Origin: Phymorhynchus buccinoides
Taxonomy: Eukaryota; Mollusca; Gastropoda; Neogastropoda; Raphitomidae
NCBI GenBank assembly: GCA_017654935.2
Contig: CM065698.1
Span: 33,490,516-33,554,515, forward strand
Reading direction: 5' to 3'
Length of the DNA stretch: 64,000 nt
Part shown: positions 44,725 to 57,051 of the stretch, piece by piece
Layout: each line of letters begins with the position of its first letter
How positions within the stretch are numbered: position 1 is the stretch's first letter
Made by a program: the position numbers and the translations under genes
The notes under the pieces: model-generated
Told to the model about the DNA's origin: nothing
Seen by the model: only the letters and a program-made list of their open reading frames with translations
The model's database searches: none

Positions 44725-45401
44725 TATATGCACTGTGCACTCAATAGTTAATCTTTTTTGTTACATTACATTATTTAGCAGTTTTTCAAAGTCACCATAC
44801 ATTATTTAACAGAAATGTTATATGTCATAATCTATGAAGTCATCAAATGATGAAGAATTTATTCACAAGTCATCAAATGATGAAGAATTTATTCACATGA
44901 ATTAAAAGCAAGAATTATTCAATTTTTTAAAAAAGACGAAAAAAGAAAAATGGATAATCCCTTTTTGTTCAGGTTGGCCCTCAATCATGAAAATGTCAAA
45001 ATTATAAACATGTACAATTCAATAACTCTAAAACAACAAACAAATGCTTTAAAGTAAAAAAGAAGAAAGAAACAAAATAAAATTTACTTGTTCTCTTGAA
45101 GGCATGCCATATGAAAGCAAGCAAGCAAACACACAGACATGCATGCATGCACACACACACACACACATTCATGTTCTCTCCTCTCTTGATGGCATGGTGC
45201 TGATAGACAGTGTGAGAGGGCATGGTGCAAAAGAAGCTTTTGTAGCTTATCCATTTTACCGGCAACACCCTCAACAAAACATTCATATTCGTATTCATTC
45301 TCTCTTTCTCCCTCTGTCTCCCACACACACACACTTTGTAGACACACACTTCCTTAAATTTTCCAAGTTCAATCATATCCGAGAGAGAGAGAGAGGAGAG
45401 A

Positions 45402-45439
<38 letters not shown>

Positions 45440-48400
45440 AGAGAGGAAAAACACACTTACCAATGCAAACCTTCTGGTAATAAGAGTTAAGTTATTGGAC
45501 CTCTCAGTTTTGCTGACATTAACAAGAAACCTTCTGCTATGAAATGTATCCATGCTATTAAATGGTTACGTTAATGTTGTTGTATAGCCTTGACGTGGCC
45601 CTTAGTTCTCCATGGGGATGTAAACAACATAACTTAACCACATTAGCATCTGACCACGTAATATATTCAAATGGTTTCCTCGAGTTCAAGTTTCAAGTTA
45701 AAGTATTCTTTAAAGAGAAATTCAGGTTAGGTGCAACTACATGACAGAAATACAACATAACTGAGAGAATATTAATCAAACGTGTGAAACGCAAATGTAT
45801 ACCAACCAAATAATATATCATTAAAAATTCATTACATCAACTAGAAATGCTGCACATTTAAACACAGAGATGAGCTCTCACTGAGAGAGAGACAATGAGA
45901 CAGACAATGAGAAAGAGAGAGAAGCAAGCAGAGAGATCTGAGAAGAGAACCGGGATAATTCAGATAAGGGAAGCACCCCCCACAACAACTCAAAACCCAA
46001 TGTAACACCGGAAAAGAATACTATTAACCCCACTGATCAAGAAAATAAGACTAAGGTGAGATGAACAGGGCTGGATGAGGAAGGAAAGAAGAAACTATTT
46101 CTTCTTCTTCGTTCGCTCAGCACAAATTCCTGTCACATGAGCGTAGATTGCATCATTGCCACTGCCCGCTTCACGCGCCGTAACTAAGAAAAAGTTAGGC
46201 CCCAGCATGTACCGACTTACAGCCTGAAGAAATCTTTGCCAAGAATCTTAATAGAAAAAATGCAGGAAGAATGAGCCACCTTAAGAAAACAGGAACGTAG
46301 TAGATGACATGCAAAATAGCAAAGGGAACAGGCAGAGTCAAAGAGAGTGATGCATTAGAGGAAGTTACAAGCACAGAAAACGAGAAAAAAAAAAGAATTT
46401 TTTTTCCAGACGGTGGGGCGGCAACTCATATTGTACGAACGACCCCCCAGTATCCCAACGGGTTGAAAACTATTGAACAACATCCTACCGCCCCCCAACC
46501 CCCCATGGCTGCCAGGTATAATTAATACAGGACATTTTGTAGAAATACAGATAGTGACCGACAGTCCATCCTAGAGAAGGCACTGCAATACCAGGAAGAG
46601 ACTACCCTATAATACTAACTCGGAGCAGTAGTATGCAGAAACACGACGGCAAACCAATACAAACACACTCCCAGATGCTTCTGTCAGTGTGCAGTGTCCG
46701 TCACACGGTATAGCGGGGGGAGACATGTCACTTAGAGAAAACGCGTGCCCATGAAAATAAGGGGTGTAAGTGTGAGTTCTAATGATCTGTTTATGACACG
46801 GGGGCGCGAAGTAGTTGGGTCTTAGCTAAGTCTTAACCATGTAGCCCCTGTACACAAACACTGTAGCTCAGCCCCCCAGGTCCTCACCCTACGAATTAGC
46901 TGCAGGGGAAATTCTCAATACTACTCACAGATAGTAATAAGTCATTTGTATACAAAGAACCTTTTCCTGCTTATCAAGCTCAGGCCATCAGAATCTTGTC
47001 AGAGGTATACTTACGCATTTCAGAGGATTAAGATATTTCTGACAGGAGGATTAAGCCGCCTTCTACTGTCAGAGGTTGCCCGTTTTAGCCTTTTTTTATA
47101 TGAGTGTTATCTTTTACTGCCTTAAATGGCATTTAAAAGTAATTGTATCGCTGCTTTAAGCCTTTTCGTGTAATAGTTGAGCAAACTGATTTCAGCGTTG
47201 TCCACATCTACAGTTGTGCGCTGCCGTGTGGCCCTTGCTACACGCGGTTTTCAGAGCGATAGGATCTTCATTCTAGTTATGATGCCTCGCAACTGAATAC
47301 TTTAGCTCTAATACTGGCATAACACGCATCAATGTACAAGCACAATGGACAGCAGACAGTTACGTCCAAGTTTACAATAATTAGACTAGAGTTCAGTAGT
47401 TGAGGCTGCTAGAGGATCTATATAACAACTGCTTCTACACAAAGAAAGAAAGACACAGGTAACTTCGCTTCCAATTCAAAATACTTTCAGTCACAATGAT
47501 CAACATAAGCTCGTGTACTAGCTCTATTGAGCCTCTGCAACTAGGTCGTTATTAACGCCCTTGACAGTGAGAGTGAGATCCCTTGCTGGTCAGTGCGGAC
47601 AAGGGCATTCACTCTTAATAATAGTTAATAAACGAGATTTATATAGCGCTTTTTATCGAGCACCAAGCGCTTTACAATCAGTATTGAAACACACATGCAA
47701 AACAGACGCACACGCACGTACGTGCACGCACGAGAGTGAACGCGTTCTTGCACAGACATACACGTACATACCCACACACATTTCATCAAACCCACAGAAA
47801 AGGCATTCTCACTGAAGCGCACACAAACTTAACCAAACATACACTTCTACGCGCACACGCACGCACACGCACACAAACACACACACACACGCGCACTCAC
47901 ATACACAAGCACTCATCGTGTACTCACGCTCACAGACACATACTCACGCACACTCCTAGCCCCCCTCTAGTTGACACTGATCATCTCCTGCTCCCGCATA
48001 CGCTCAACAACATGCGAAAGGCAGCCATTTATTGGCCTCAAATAGGTTTATTGGCGAGAGTTATTCCCTTGTTTGGTCAGTACTCAACCATCTTCCCCCC
48101 CACCCCAAGGGCATTCACTCTTGCAAAAGGGTTATTGCACCAGCCAATAGATGCTGATACTGTTTTGAAACAACAACTGTGGTCCGGTAACTCTTGACTT
48201 CAGAGGTTTCCTAAAATAAAACAAAAAAAGACCAGCAAAGGTAACTCTCCAGACGATATGATAGAAATGAATAGAATGATCGTCGATGAAGACAGCAAAA
48301 ATGAATCGTACCACAAACGAGAACAAAAATAAACGACAAACAACTCATATTGCAACGAAATTTCACAATGACAAAATTGAAACGCAAAACTGAAATTTCA

Positions 48401-48510
48401 CCGAATTATTGCTCTGACAAGAAAACAAACCTCCCATTGATATGAGACATAGATCCAGAAAGAGTGATGTAGATGAAGTTTTAAGCGCACTTGGTAATTG
48501 CGCTTGAGCA

Positions 48511-48995
48511 GCGCCCTGCCTACCGTCCCCCCCCCCCTAAGGGGTATTCTGTCCCTCGAAACTGTTAAAAATATGCCGACACCCTGTCCCTGCGAATCTC
48601 ACTTTTCCTTTCTAGCATACCCTAAGAAACTGTTTTCCCTCAGTCAGAATTCAACTTTTTGTAGAGGCAGTCACTTGGCTTGTATACCTAACTCTTATCT
48701 AATCAGGACAACATGCCCCTGCTTAAAATTTCTCTTTCATGGGCTTCAGGTCTACTGAATCACCAAAAGGATCTCGATTATAGAAGCATGTTAGAACATA
48801 AAAAAGCAAGAAAAAAGACTGCTACCCCAAATATACAAGCAGCTGCAGAAATGCCGTGCTAGATCACAAAATAATATTTCATGAGAGCCATGACATTGCG
48901 ATTGTTTGTCACCTGCGAAATATAGTCTCTGGTCCCTGGTATTTTAAGCAGTTTGGTCCCTGGAAACTGCCAACAGGCGGGTAGGCCCCAGCCCT
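48511..48995. mobile_element. hAT-like element R2, noisy mirror copy
   Basis: GCCCTGCCTACCGTCCCCCC at the left and GTAGGCCCCAGCCCTG at the right, flanked by CTTGAG and CTTGAG. Internal TCCCTGGAAACTGCC is readable, but much of the rest differs from the left copy. Confidence 0.6.
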
Positions 48996-50456
48996 GCTTG
49001 AGAGAGAAAAAAAGAAAAAAAACATCAGATAGACAGACCCTGCTGACTAACACCCACACTGTAACATATCACATCAAGAACAGACAGCAATATCCACGTT
49101 TTCCCCCATGTCGGAGAGGATCAAGGTAATCCATTGAAAGAAGAGGCTTTTGTTGATCCGTTCTTTCTCTGTATTTTCTCTCCTCTCGCCGCGAATAAAT
49201 ACACACACTGGCAAAAGGATACCCCAAATAGTAAGTCCTTCTTTCATGGGTGCTACTCTTTCATTTTTTTACACTGATTTCAGTGTTTTTTTAATTTGAC
49301 CAGAAAATGAACTTGTTTTAAAAAATTTTTATCAACAAAAAAGAACAACAAAATTGACAAGCGATTTGGGGCATATTGAACTTGATTGTTCTATCCTGGA
49401 ATCTCTCTCATGGAATCTTGAAAAACAGCATGGTGATGCCATATTGTTTCAAAGGCAATGTAATAATTTTACATGGCTTATCAGACTCAATCTGTCTCTG
49501 TCTATCATTTTAACTGTTTGTCTATCTCGTTATCTCTCTCTTAAATTGCCCCCCTTGAATCTTCCGATGGGGCTCTGCCCCTGTACCCTAGCCGGGGCCC
49601 TGGGTGACCTCTGGATCCCTGTCTTTCAGGGGTTTTTCATTTGGGGGAGTTGCACCCGTGAGTATCATCATTCACGCAGTCCTACTCCAGACCTTCAGTG
49701 TCTAAAAGTAGTAGTACTTCCCGCAAGAGATCTCTTTCAAACAATCAGAACTTCAGAGACAAACCAAGACTGAACTTTACAGGCACAAGACATAACAGCC
49801 TCTCTCATTGAAGGGTGCATATTTTAGAAAACGAATTTTAAAAAATAACAAAAAGTTGATTAATGGGAACACAGGTATGTGTTAAAACAGTATGATCATT
49901 GGATCCTAAAAACAATGTGTGCGAGGACAGTGTGATCATTGGCCAATGTTTCTGTAGTAAAGATAATTGAACAGTTAACATACATAGTTAACAGCATAGG
50001 GTGCAACTTTTCTTGGTATACAAGGATTTTCTGTTTTTGACTTTTACCAGAAAAGGAAATTCCTGCTTATTTAAATTTGTCCAACAAGATATTTGTGTGT
50101 CTACTGTATTTTTGGAACCCCGCCCCCCCACGCCCCCCCACCCACTTTAAAATAAGCATTTGTATATATTGTGAAAAAAGCAAATTAAAATACCTTCTTA
50201 AATCAATTTTTCTTCAGCTGCAGGTGAACAATGCCCTAGAACCTGGCCTTTCAGTTTTTTTTACATTTTGTGTAGTTGCACCCATGGAACAGTTGTGGGT
50301 AAACTCCCAGCAAAAGAAAACATTCTTTTTTTTTAACATGAAAATTGACTGCCATTGTGCTTGCTCAATAAGAAAAGTGGATAGGATTCTTGTGTTGCAC
50401 GTGCCAAGATGGGCCACCCTTGAAACAAACAGTTCACCAGAGTCGTTTCCTCACAG

Positions 50457-50597
50457 AGACGCAAAAACAGCGGTTGCGACTGCAAGTTAAGGAACTACGG
50501 AACAGCCAAGAAAACTTGTAAATGCAGTGGACTTGTACCTGGTATAGAGTCCCAGGATGGTATCACCTTCGCTGCGAGTGATACTAATAATCATTAA
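50457..50597 (+). CDS. Candidate Cys-rich terminal exon, unidentified
   Basis: A good acceptor (GTTTCCTCACAG) precedes an open frame of 46 codons starting RRKNSGCDCKLRNYGTAKKT, then CKCSG, ending TAA at 50595-50597. The CxC-x10-CxC pattern recalls the short Cys-rich tails seen in some transposon-derived and metal-binding proteins, but I do not recognise the protein. Codons are not repeat-like. The stop overlaps the TTAA at which a MITE is inserted (50594-50850). A 137-codon frame overlapping its 5' part in another phase is not convincing. Confidence 0.3.
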   Translation, partial: RRKNSGCDCKLRNYGTAKKTCKCSGLVPGIESQDGITFAASDTNNH

Positions 50598-50850
50598 CCC
50601 TTTCGCCGCCAGACATTTTTCAGCAAAAAAATACCATTAAACTTAACTGGGTAGAGAAAATCAAATATTTGCAATATTGCGAATTCGTCTGTGACATACA
50701 TAGCATTAGGCTTTTCCTTACCTCCCAAAATTAAGAAAATAAACCCCTTAGATCTTGAAATAACATGCCCTGATTTGATGCCTTTTAATGAAATGGGTTG
50801 TTAAACCTTTGTGGATGCATAAATGCGACATTGGCAGTGAAAGGGGTTAA
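50594..50850. mobile_element. piggyBac-like MITE P2, independent copy
   Basis: TTAACCCTTTCGCCGCCAGA at 50594 and GGCAGTGAAAGGGGTTAA ending at 50850, both on TTAA. The internal order matches 11081-11346 in reverse. It lies directly after the candidate Cys-rich exon, whose stop codon overlaps the target TTAA. Confidence 0.78.
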
Positions 50851-52782
50851 AACACTTGAAGCAGAGAGTGATAAATAAAACAACAAACTCTAAGTGTTAT
50901 TTATTTTTTTGTAAAATGTGGCATCTTAACATGTGGTAAAAGAGTAAATACAAAGAGTAAAAAGTATTTGAAGAAACGAAGATGACTGCTGAGTTCAGTA
51001 AAATTCACAACAAATTAAAACAGTCAAAATTGAACCCCCAAACCCCCCCTTGTGGATACTGGGGGTGTCTTTTGTATAATAGTTCACCCACCTTCTGGAA
51101 GTTCTGTGGCTTGTAACTTCCTCTAATTCTGTCATCTCTTTGACTCTGCCTTTTCCCCTTTGCTTACCGTCATCTGCTATCTTTCCATCTTACTGGTCCA
51201 TTCTCCTGACTTTTTTCTATAAATTATTATAAGATTTCTTCAGCCGAAGTCGGACATTACTGGGCCTAACTATTTCTAAGTTAGGCGCCTAACGGGCAGC
51301 ATGACACATCTGTGCTCATATGGCTAGGAAACTGTCTGAAGCGAACGAAGAAGAAGAAGAAGAACCCCCAAAACAAAAGATTTAATCACAGAAACAAAAC
51401 AAAGTCACGACGTTTTTCGGGCTATAAATATAATGAAATTTAATGCAAGGATACCTTTTTTGTCGTCTACAATAATGTTTTTGTTTTGGACAATCCAGTC
51501 TTGTAGACCTTTATCTGATATTAATCATAGTAAGTCTATTTGTTATCATTTTTACTTAGGTGATGTCACTGTCCATCGTCAATTTCATCATTGCATCACA
51601 AGTTGATTACGTCAGTAACGTCCCCACCCTATGTCATGGTTCCCATGTCTATTTTTAGCCAACTTGGAACACATGTGTTTTGATCCGAAACGTTGGGGAC
51701 CTTTGTTTTGTGTTTTTTTGGCCGGGTGATTAAATCGTTTTTGTTTTTGGGGTTTTTTTTTTTCAATTCAGACTTTTAAAATTGTATGTGTAAAAAAGGT
51801 AATGTTTTTTCCAAATTATGTTATGGTGGCAATCGTATATATTCTTTATGCACCCCTAGCAAAATGTTGAGTGTACCAAAACATACCAATTGTCTTTGAG
51901 CGGTCCCAAAATGGGACTTATCCTTTAGATTAGAAACCAATGACATATTAATTGATTTATTTACCAAAAACTAAATAACCTTGTATCAAACCAATGACCT
52001 GGACCAAGAAAATACTATATAAGGGGTTTTAGCTTTTTTTGTATTTCAGCAGTCTTTTTTTTATACAAACATAATGATTAGTTTTCGTAAAAAGTTCAAT
52101 AATAAAATGTGTACGTCAAATGGGACTAATCTAAAAAGATCAGTCCCCCCCGTTTTTGACCTCCCCAAGCCAAGTCTAACCTAACCTCTCCTGTTAATGA
52201 AAAAAACCTTTTCAAATATCCATTACTACAGAATCTCAATCAACATAAAATCATAATGTTAAAAATCCTACATCACACTGCTTATCAGTTTATCAACTCA
52301 AGTTTTACAATAAGCACCAGCTAGATAGAAAAAAGCTCTCAAATAAAAAGCTAAAAAAAGAACGTGATTCGAGGAATTAGTCTTTGGCATAAACTGTGTT
52401 TTAAAATAAATAAGAACATAGAAAGTCAAGGGTAATGCGAGGGACAGTTTATTTGTTTAAATCAAACAAAAGCGGTCAATGAGAAAAAATCCACTGCATG
52501 AAATCGCGCATCTTGAGTCCTTTTGTTCATTGTCGCAAGCTCAAGCTGTTTACATAATGCAACAAAGACGCCGACATCACTGACATGATCTTACGAAAAG
52601 TACAAGGAACCAATTGGCATTGCGTCAATAGTAAAAGCATTAGCACAACAGCTTAAAGGGACTACCCTAGACGGATGAACTTTTAGGCTAAGAACATGTC
52701 GAGTATCACAGATAAGGCCGGCTTTTCTAAAGTATCGGAAGCACTGCACTTTGATCTGGTTTCTGCTGAAAAATCATGAACG
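50851..52782. other. Unpaired non-coding sequence
   Basis: Besides repeat G this is AT-rich sequence without a recognisable gene. ATTTTGGGACCG-like and CATTTGACG-like inverted phrases (51905-52140) suggest one more undetermined repeat. Confidence 0.5.
51035..51365 (-). repeat. Dispersed repeat G, copy in unpaired region
   Basis: CTTGTGGATACTGGGGG, CTTTGACTCTGCCTTTTCCC, TTACTGGTCCATTCTCCTG, AAGTTAGGCGCCTAACGGGC and a final CGAACGAAGAAGAAG. This is the cleanest full copy. Confidence 0.65.
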
Positions 52783-53117
52783 TCAAAACGGCGTATTGCC
52801 ATCCTTGCAGAGAGCAGACCATTTTGAACTGTGTGGGTCACTCAGTAGTGATTGAAGCTTTTTCTTCTTTGTAATGGGGCTAGTACACAAAATTGGACGC
52901 TTATATTTCCTTTGTTGTGAGCTAAACTCCTTTTGGTAAACTGTAAATATAAAAGGCTTGCATTGTGGACATTTCTGATTTTTGTAAGGAAGAGACTCAG
53001 GTGGCTCTTTAGAAAAGAGAGGTGCTGGCAATTGCCTTCTTCTTCAGGGCTGAATAGTAATTCTGACTACCATGCAGCTCGCGCTCTAAGGAGGAATCGT
53101 CCGATTTGACATCTTGT
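52783..53117 (-). CDS. Candidate coding fragment with a CPQC motif, probable frameshift
   Basis: On the minus strand an open frame of about 85 codons ends at TGA near 52783 and includes PPESLPYKNQKCPQCKPFIF, then a basic stretch (QQRKYKRP, TKKKKL). It lacks an ATG. In the frame just upstream, 53040-53117 encodes VKSDDSSLERELHGSQNYYS and a KKK run, preceded by a TTTCCCTAG acceptor. Joining the two needs a frameshift near the GAAGAAGAAGG run at 53033-53043. Composition looks protein-like, but no family was recognised; it could be a decayed exon or transposon. Confidence 0.3.
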
Positions 53118-53910
53118 TTCTAGGGAAACTCAAGGTGCAAAAATAAAAAATGAGTTGTGGCGATCATCTGAAAAGGGTGTTTTCCTGGTGATCTTCGACG
53201 TGTTTTCTTAGCAAAAACTCATCCGTCAGGGTGCCCCTTTAACTACCCAGCAGCACTGTCTGCCCAAGTTGTCAGTAATTGTTTATTCGTATAATCACGC
53301 AGTTGAGAAACGCATCTCTGTTATTATCATTATTATTGCTTGCTGGGACTCTTATCATGTAGCACAGTTAAAGCGCATTGGTCATATATTTGAAATATAT
53401 AGCTTAAAACCCTAATTTGTATGATCTGCCCATTACCAGGCATTCTAGGGCGGGTGTGGGTATATTAACTACTCGTCTCGCCGGACGTTAGGCTTGACCT
53501 TACCAGTATGCCTATTCTTCCCCAACTCATCAGAACGGGCATAAGCCAAATACCTACATGCGCAAATTTTGAAGCCCCCCCCTCCTCTAAGACCAGATGA
53601 TTTGACAAGTATGGCCCTTAAATAAATAAAATTTCAAGGTCATTATGCACCATAGGTCAAGGTCGACGAGCAGTAACATTTTTGTTTCGGCGGATATGCC
53701 TGTTCGGCTCCCAGTTGCGTGACATCCCCACACCACGAGCAAAGATTTGAAGGCGATTCGGTCAGAGTTCGCTTCGGGAGACATATCCTTGGGACATACT
53801 TATATAAAAACAAACAAACGTCAAATAAAAAAACAAATTCAAAAACTGTCCCAAGAAGCAAACTCAAACGAAAACATACTCGGCATCTATTGGGCGATCT
53901 CTTTGTATAG

Positions 53911-53943
<33 letters not shown>
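53911..53943 (+). repeat. Poly-A tract of 33
   Basis: The A33 run follows ATTTGAAGGCGATTCGGTC-type repeat sequence (53741-53800), so it may be a retroposed tail, although no target duplication was seen. Confidence 0.7.
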
Positions 53944-53945
<2 letters not shown>

Positions 53946-55112
53946 TATGCATGCAAAGGGACAATACGCACAAATTTGATGATTAAAATGAATATCTGAC
54001 TGCGTATTAAAGTGTATCTTGCTTAGAAAAACTCAATATTTACAGTAGTCAAGATATCACACACACGCACACACACAATCTCTGCTCTGCATTTTAACAG
54101 TAATGCCTACAAGCGTATGGAATGTTTTCGGACAACTCGTACTGTTTATGGCTTAGTCATTATTCATCTTGAATATCTTGACAAATATCGCTAGAGAGCA
54201 GCTTTGATCCATGTGAGGTCTGGTGCAAGATACTATATCCACATCCAGTCATCGAGACATACCTTGCTGCAGCAGTGAAGGAGCTTACATTATGCATGAA
54301 TGTTCCTAACCTAGGCCTTCATATAGGTGGCTTTTGCACTGGTACGATGAGGAGCGACCTTGAAGGTATTCACCGAGGTTGGAATTAGAAAGGTCAGCGT
54401 ATTACTCGGGCAGACAAGTGCTGGGCATACATTAGTAGTCTAGTTTAGTTAGAGCGCGACACTCGTGGCAAATGCCCTATACTTGGTGTGTAACAATAAT
54501 GGAGATAGTTTTAATAGGATTGCATTCTTATATAGTATGGTACACTGTGTGCGTGGGGGTGATTTGAACGTACATTACACAGGAGATTATGAATATATGT
54601 CAGCCGCGATCAAGAACATCTGTCTTTGCTTTAAAATGTGAACTGCTTTTAATTTATACAAAAATACTAAAGTAGAGTTAGCTCGGTATAGACTAAATAA
54701 TGAACAAGATGAACTAGTTAAAGTATTTCAACATTTCCTAGACCATAAAATGCGTAGCCCCTGATAGCTTTTCAAGCAATGTGTTTTCTTTTTACCTCCA
54801 TGCATAGCTTACTTAAGTAAACAACTTTTCACCATGACATTTAATAGGTAAGCCACACATGCCGCGCATGGCTGCACAAATGAGGTCTATTCAGGTCATT
54901 GAACCTAGTTGCCACCTAAAATCTCTTTGGGGGTGAGGGCCCCCGCCATGTGTGACCTTCTTTTTGAACTGGGGTTGCCGCCTATACGCCTCCGCCTCTT
55001 ATGAAGTTAGAATCTCGCAAATGTCAAATTCTGTGTGTGATGTGTAGTGCCTAGGGCTAGGGGTTAGAGTAGAGAGAGAAACGGTTTATGGTCATGTAGA
55101 TGCAGACTAGTG

Positions 55113-55160
55113 AGAAGGGTTAGGGTTTAGATGTTAGCGAACCCTAACCCTAACCCTCAA
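55113..55160. repeat. Short head-to-head telomere-like repeats
   Basis: GGGTTAGGGTTTAG at 55118-55131 is followed within 9 bp by ACCCTAACCCTAACCCTC (55141-55158). The TTAGGG units face away from each other as an inverted pair inside single-copy sequence. Confidence 0.7.
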
Positions 55161-55553
55161 ACACACGACAGTCGAACGCTAAACAAGACTGACATTAAAG
55201 AGGTGCCACGGAGTGCTACGCGGAGCTCTGTGTCATAGCTGGACGACTGTGGCACTAGAGGACCTGTGGCATTGTCAGTATTCACCCCTTGTAACCATGT
55301 AATAGTCAATCGTATATGTTGGGAGAATGGGGGGGTGAAAAAATTAGCTGAGGCTGACACAACACAAGGGCCCTCCTGCAAGTTGCTATCACATAAAGAA
55401 GTGAGCAGGTTCAAACTTCTGAGGAGAGGCTGGGTATAACAGCACGCAGTCTCCTGGGTGGGGGGAATGGGTATCTGGTAAAACAAGGTCTCCGTTATCA
55501 AGTCTCTATCAGCATAAAAGTTGACCGAAACTTGTGGGATGAGCTGCCAACTC

Positions 55554-55640
55554 ATGGGGGGCGGGGGGCGCGGGGGGGGGCGGGGCGGGGGTGGGGGGGG
55601 GGGGTCGGCGGGGCTGGGGCGGGGGGGGATAGGGGGGTGG
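55554..55640 (+). repeat. G-rich tract, about 85 bp
   Basis: Almost uninterrupted G with occasional C or T, with many GGGG runs capable of G-quadruplexes. The same position opposes a Pro-rich frame on the minus strand that is a by-product of composition. Confidence 0.75.
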
Positions 55641-57051
55641 CGGCGTTTCTTTGCGATGTGAACGGGGCCGGGGCGCACCCTAGAGTTTGTTCATCGAAAT
55701 CTGTTATTAGGCTTGTTCACCACCACATCCCACAACTTTCGAGAGCTAGGATTAAGGTTATCCGCAATAGACAGAAAATCAGTGAGATTCACATTAAACA
55801 CACAAATTCAAAAAGCACACGCGACAGGCCTGAGTGAAACTGAGATTTCTATAAATTTAGGCGGTACAGAACTATCTTACAACAAGGGGTAAATAATAGA
55901 AAAGAGCCCGCTGGTGTGTCCGCCACAAGGGGAGCAGTTTTATACACTTCTAAAAATGCGCAATTGTCGTTCAGCAACATATGGAAGCTGGACATCTTAA
56001 GTAATGAGCTAGGGGATATCAACATGGGATTCAACGGCACACGTACAAAGACGACATTTCTTAGAGAATCCTACAGCCGATTACTCGTGACGTATGCTTT
56101 GGTTCTCTTGGGTGAGGCAGCATACATTTGTTTCTATGAACAAGTTGGAAATGCATAGAACATCTTTTAATTTTGACATCCATGTAATGAGAACAATGAA
56201 TGTGCATAATCGTTCCCTATACACTGCCGATCTCCGGCTAACCGTCGATATTTACACAACTCAGTGATTTTAGCAGAGCTCTCCACAAACTTATTGCTCG
56301 CCTGGCTTACCAAACCAATTCCCCCATTTGATAGGACGACTTGCTCTCTTCTTTTTCTTTCTAGGCCGCTGATTAAACACTGAAACAAAGATACACCAAA
56401 GTTGGGGCATTAACACCGAACAAAATCTTTCATGAGAATTCAGGTTATCTCCGGTTATTACCAAAAGAAAGTTTCTAGCTTGCATTGCGGTCTACTCCAG
56501 CAATTGGGAGATATCAACAGGTGGTGTCTTGGTGTTATTTTTTTTCCTGCCAGCTAGTCTACACGATCTAGTCCGCTATGACCAGTTTACACGCTTACTC
56601 GCAGTCCAAAACCACAACAACACGACACACACACAACCACATATTTCCGTGGTATCATGTGACAACAATTTGAGCCATTTTCATTGGTCATCTCAGACAC
56701 GTAAGCATTATTTATAGGAAGACCTTGTCGAGGTCACTGGATATGTACGAACGAGGGTGGCCGAGCGGGTATACCGGGCGAAGGGGAGTTTTCAGTACAA
56801 TAAATCCTATTTCCTGTCAAATTTTGTAGATACTATCGCCGTTACCGCCGGACAGCCCGATATATCATGGAAGGACGACCAGTTAAAAGCCAACATGCGT
56901 CAGACACAATCTCACTAGCACATTCACCACTACTTTCTTGTTGAGTTCTTCAGCCACAGTGCCAGTTATATTTTGACTGACTACGCACATGCCCTTGTTA
57001 TCACAGGCGCTACCTCCACTGTCGCACTTTTACACAAAATTCAACTTGTAG

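Larger units (their letters stand above)
23532..49909. repeat. Giant palindrome 2 (arms about 12.9 and 13.5 kb)
   Basis: The turn is at 36401-36410, between AGCATGATGCTAA (36388-36400) and its reverse complement TTAGCATCATGCT (36411-36423). Sequence from about 36200 to 36620 is almost perfectly self-complementary. Further anchors are 35585-36034/36782-37235, 33521-33730/38837 onward, 31522-31647/41476-41615, 28464-28874/44301-44724, and 23532 with about 49908. Pairing runs to the first base after the N gap, so the left arm is cut by the contig end and the palindrome may continue. The right arm has patches dominated by single-base insertions (about 38130-38350, 39010-39420, 41230-42880, 46700-48100), unlike the left arm. 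Confidence 0.94.
43523..49909. other. Non-coding, outer right arm of palindrome 2
   Basis: Mirror of 23532-29611 with patchy noise. From about 46700 to 48100 differences are frequent enough that mirror elements are only partly recognisable. Confidence 0.6.
53118..57051. other. Unpaired region without recognised genes
   Basis: Mixed sequence with poly-A, a telomere-like pair and the G-rich tract. Short frames are not conserved-looking. The 56529-56717 stretch contains a GATTTTCATTGGTCATC-like CCAAT context but no gene start that I can support. Confidence 0.5.

Noticed and set aside
50077..50490. 137-codon frame on the plus strand
   Set aside because: It contains C-runs and T-runs, lacks a domain, and overlaps the better supported Cys-rich frame in another phase.
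53747..53986. Lys-rich frame of 79 codons
   Set aside because: The lysines come from the poly-A tract.
55113..55160. Chromosome end
   Set aside because: Only about two to three telomere units on each side, inverted and inside the contig; too short for a telomere.
55157..55678. 173-codon frame with a proline-rich segment
   Set aside because: The proline run is the complement of the G-rich tract; the rest has no domain and the sequence quality is doubtful.
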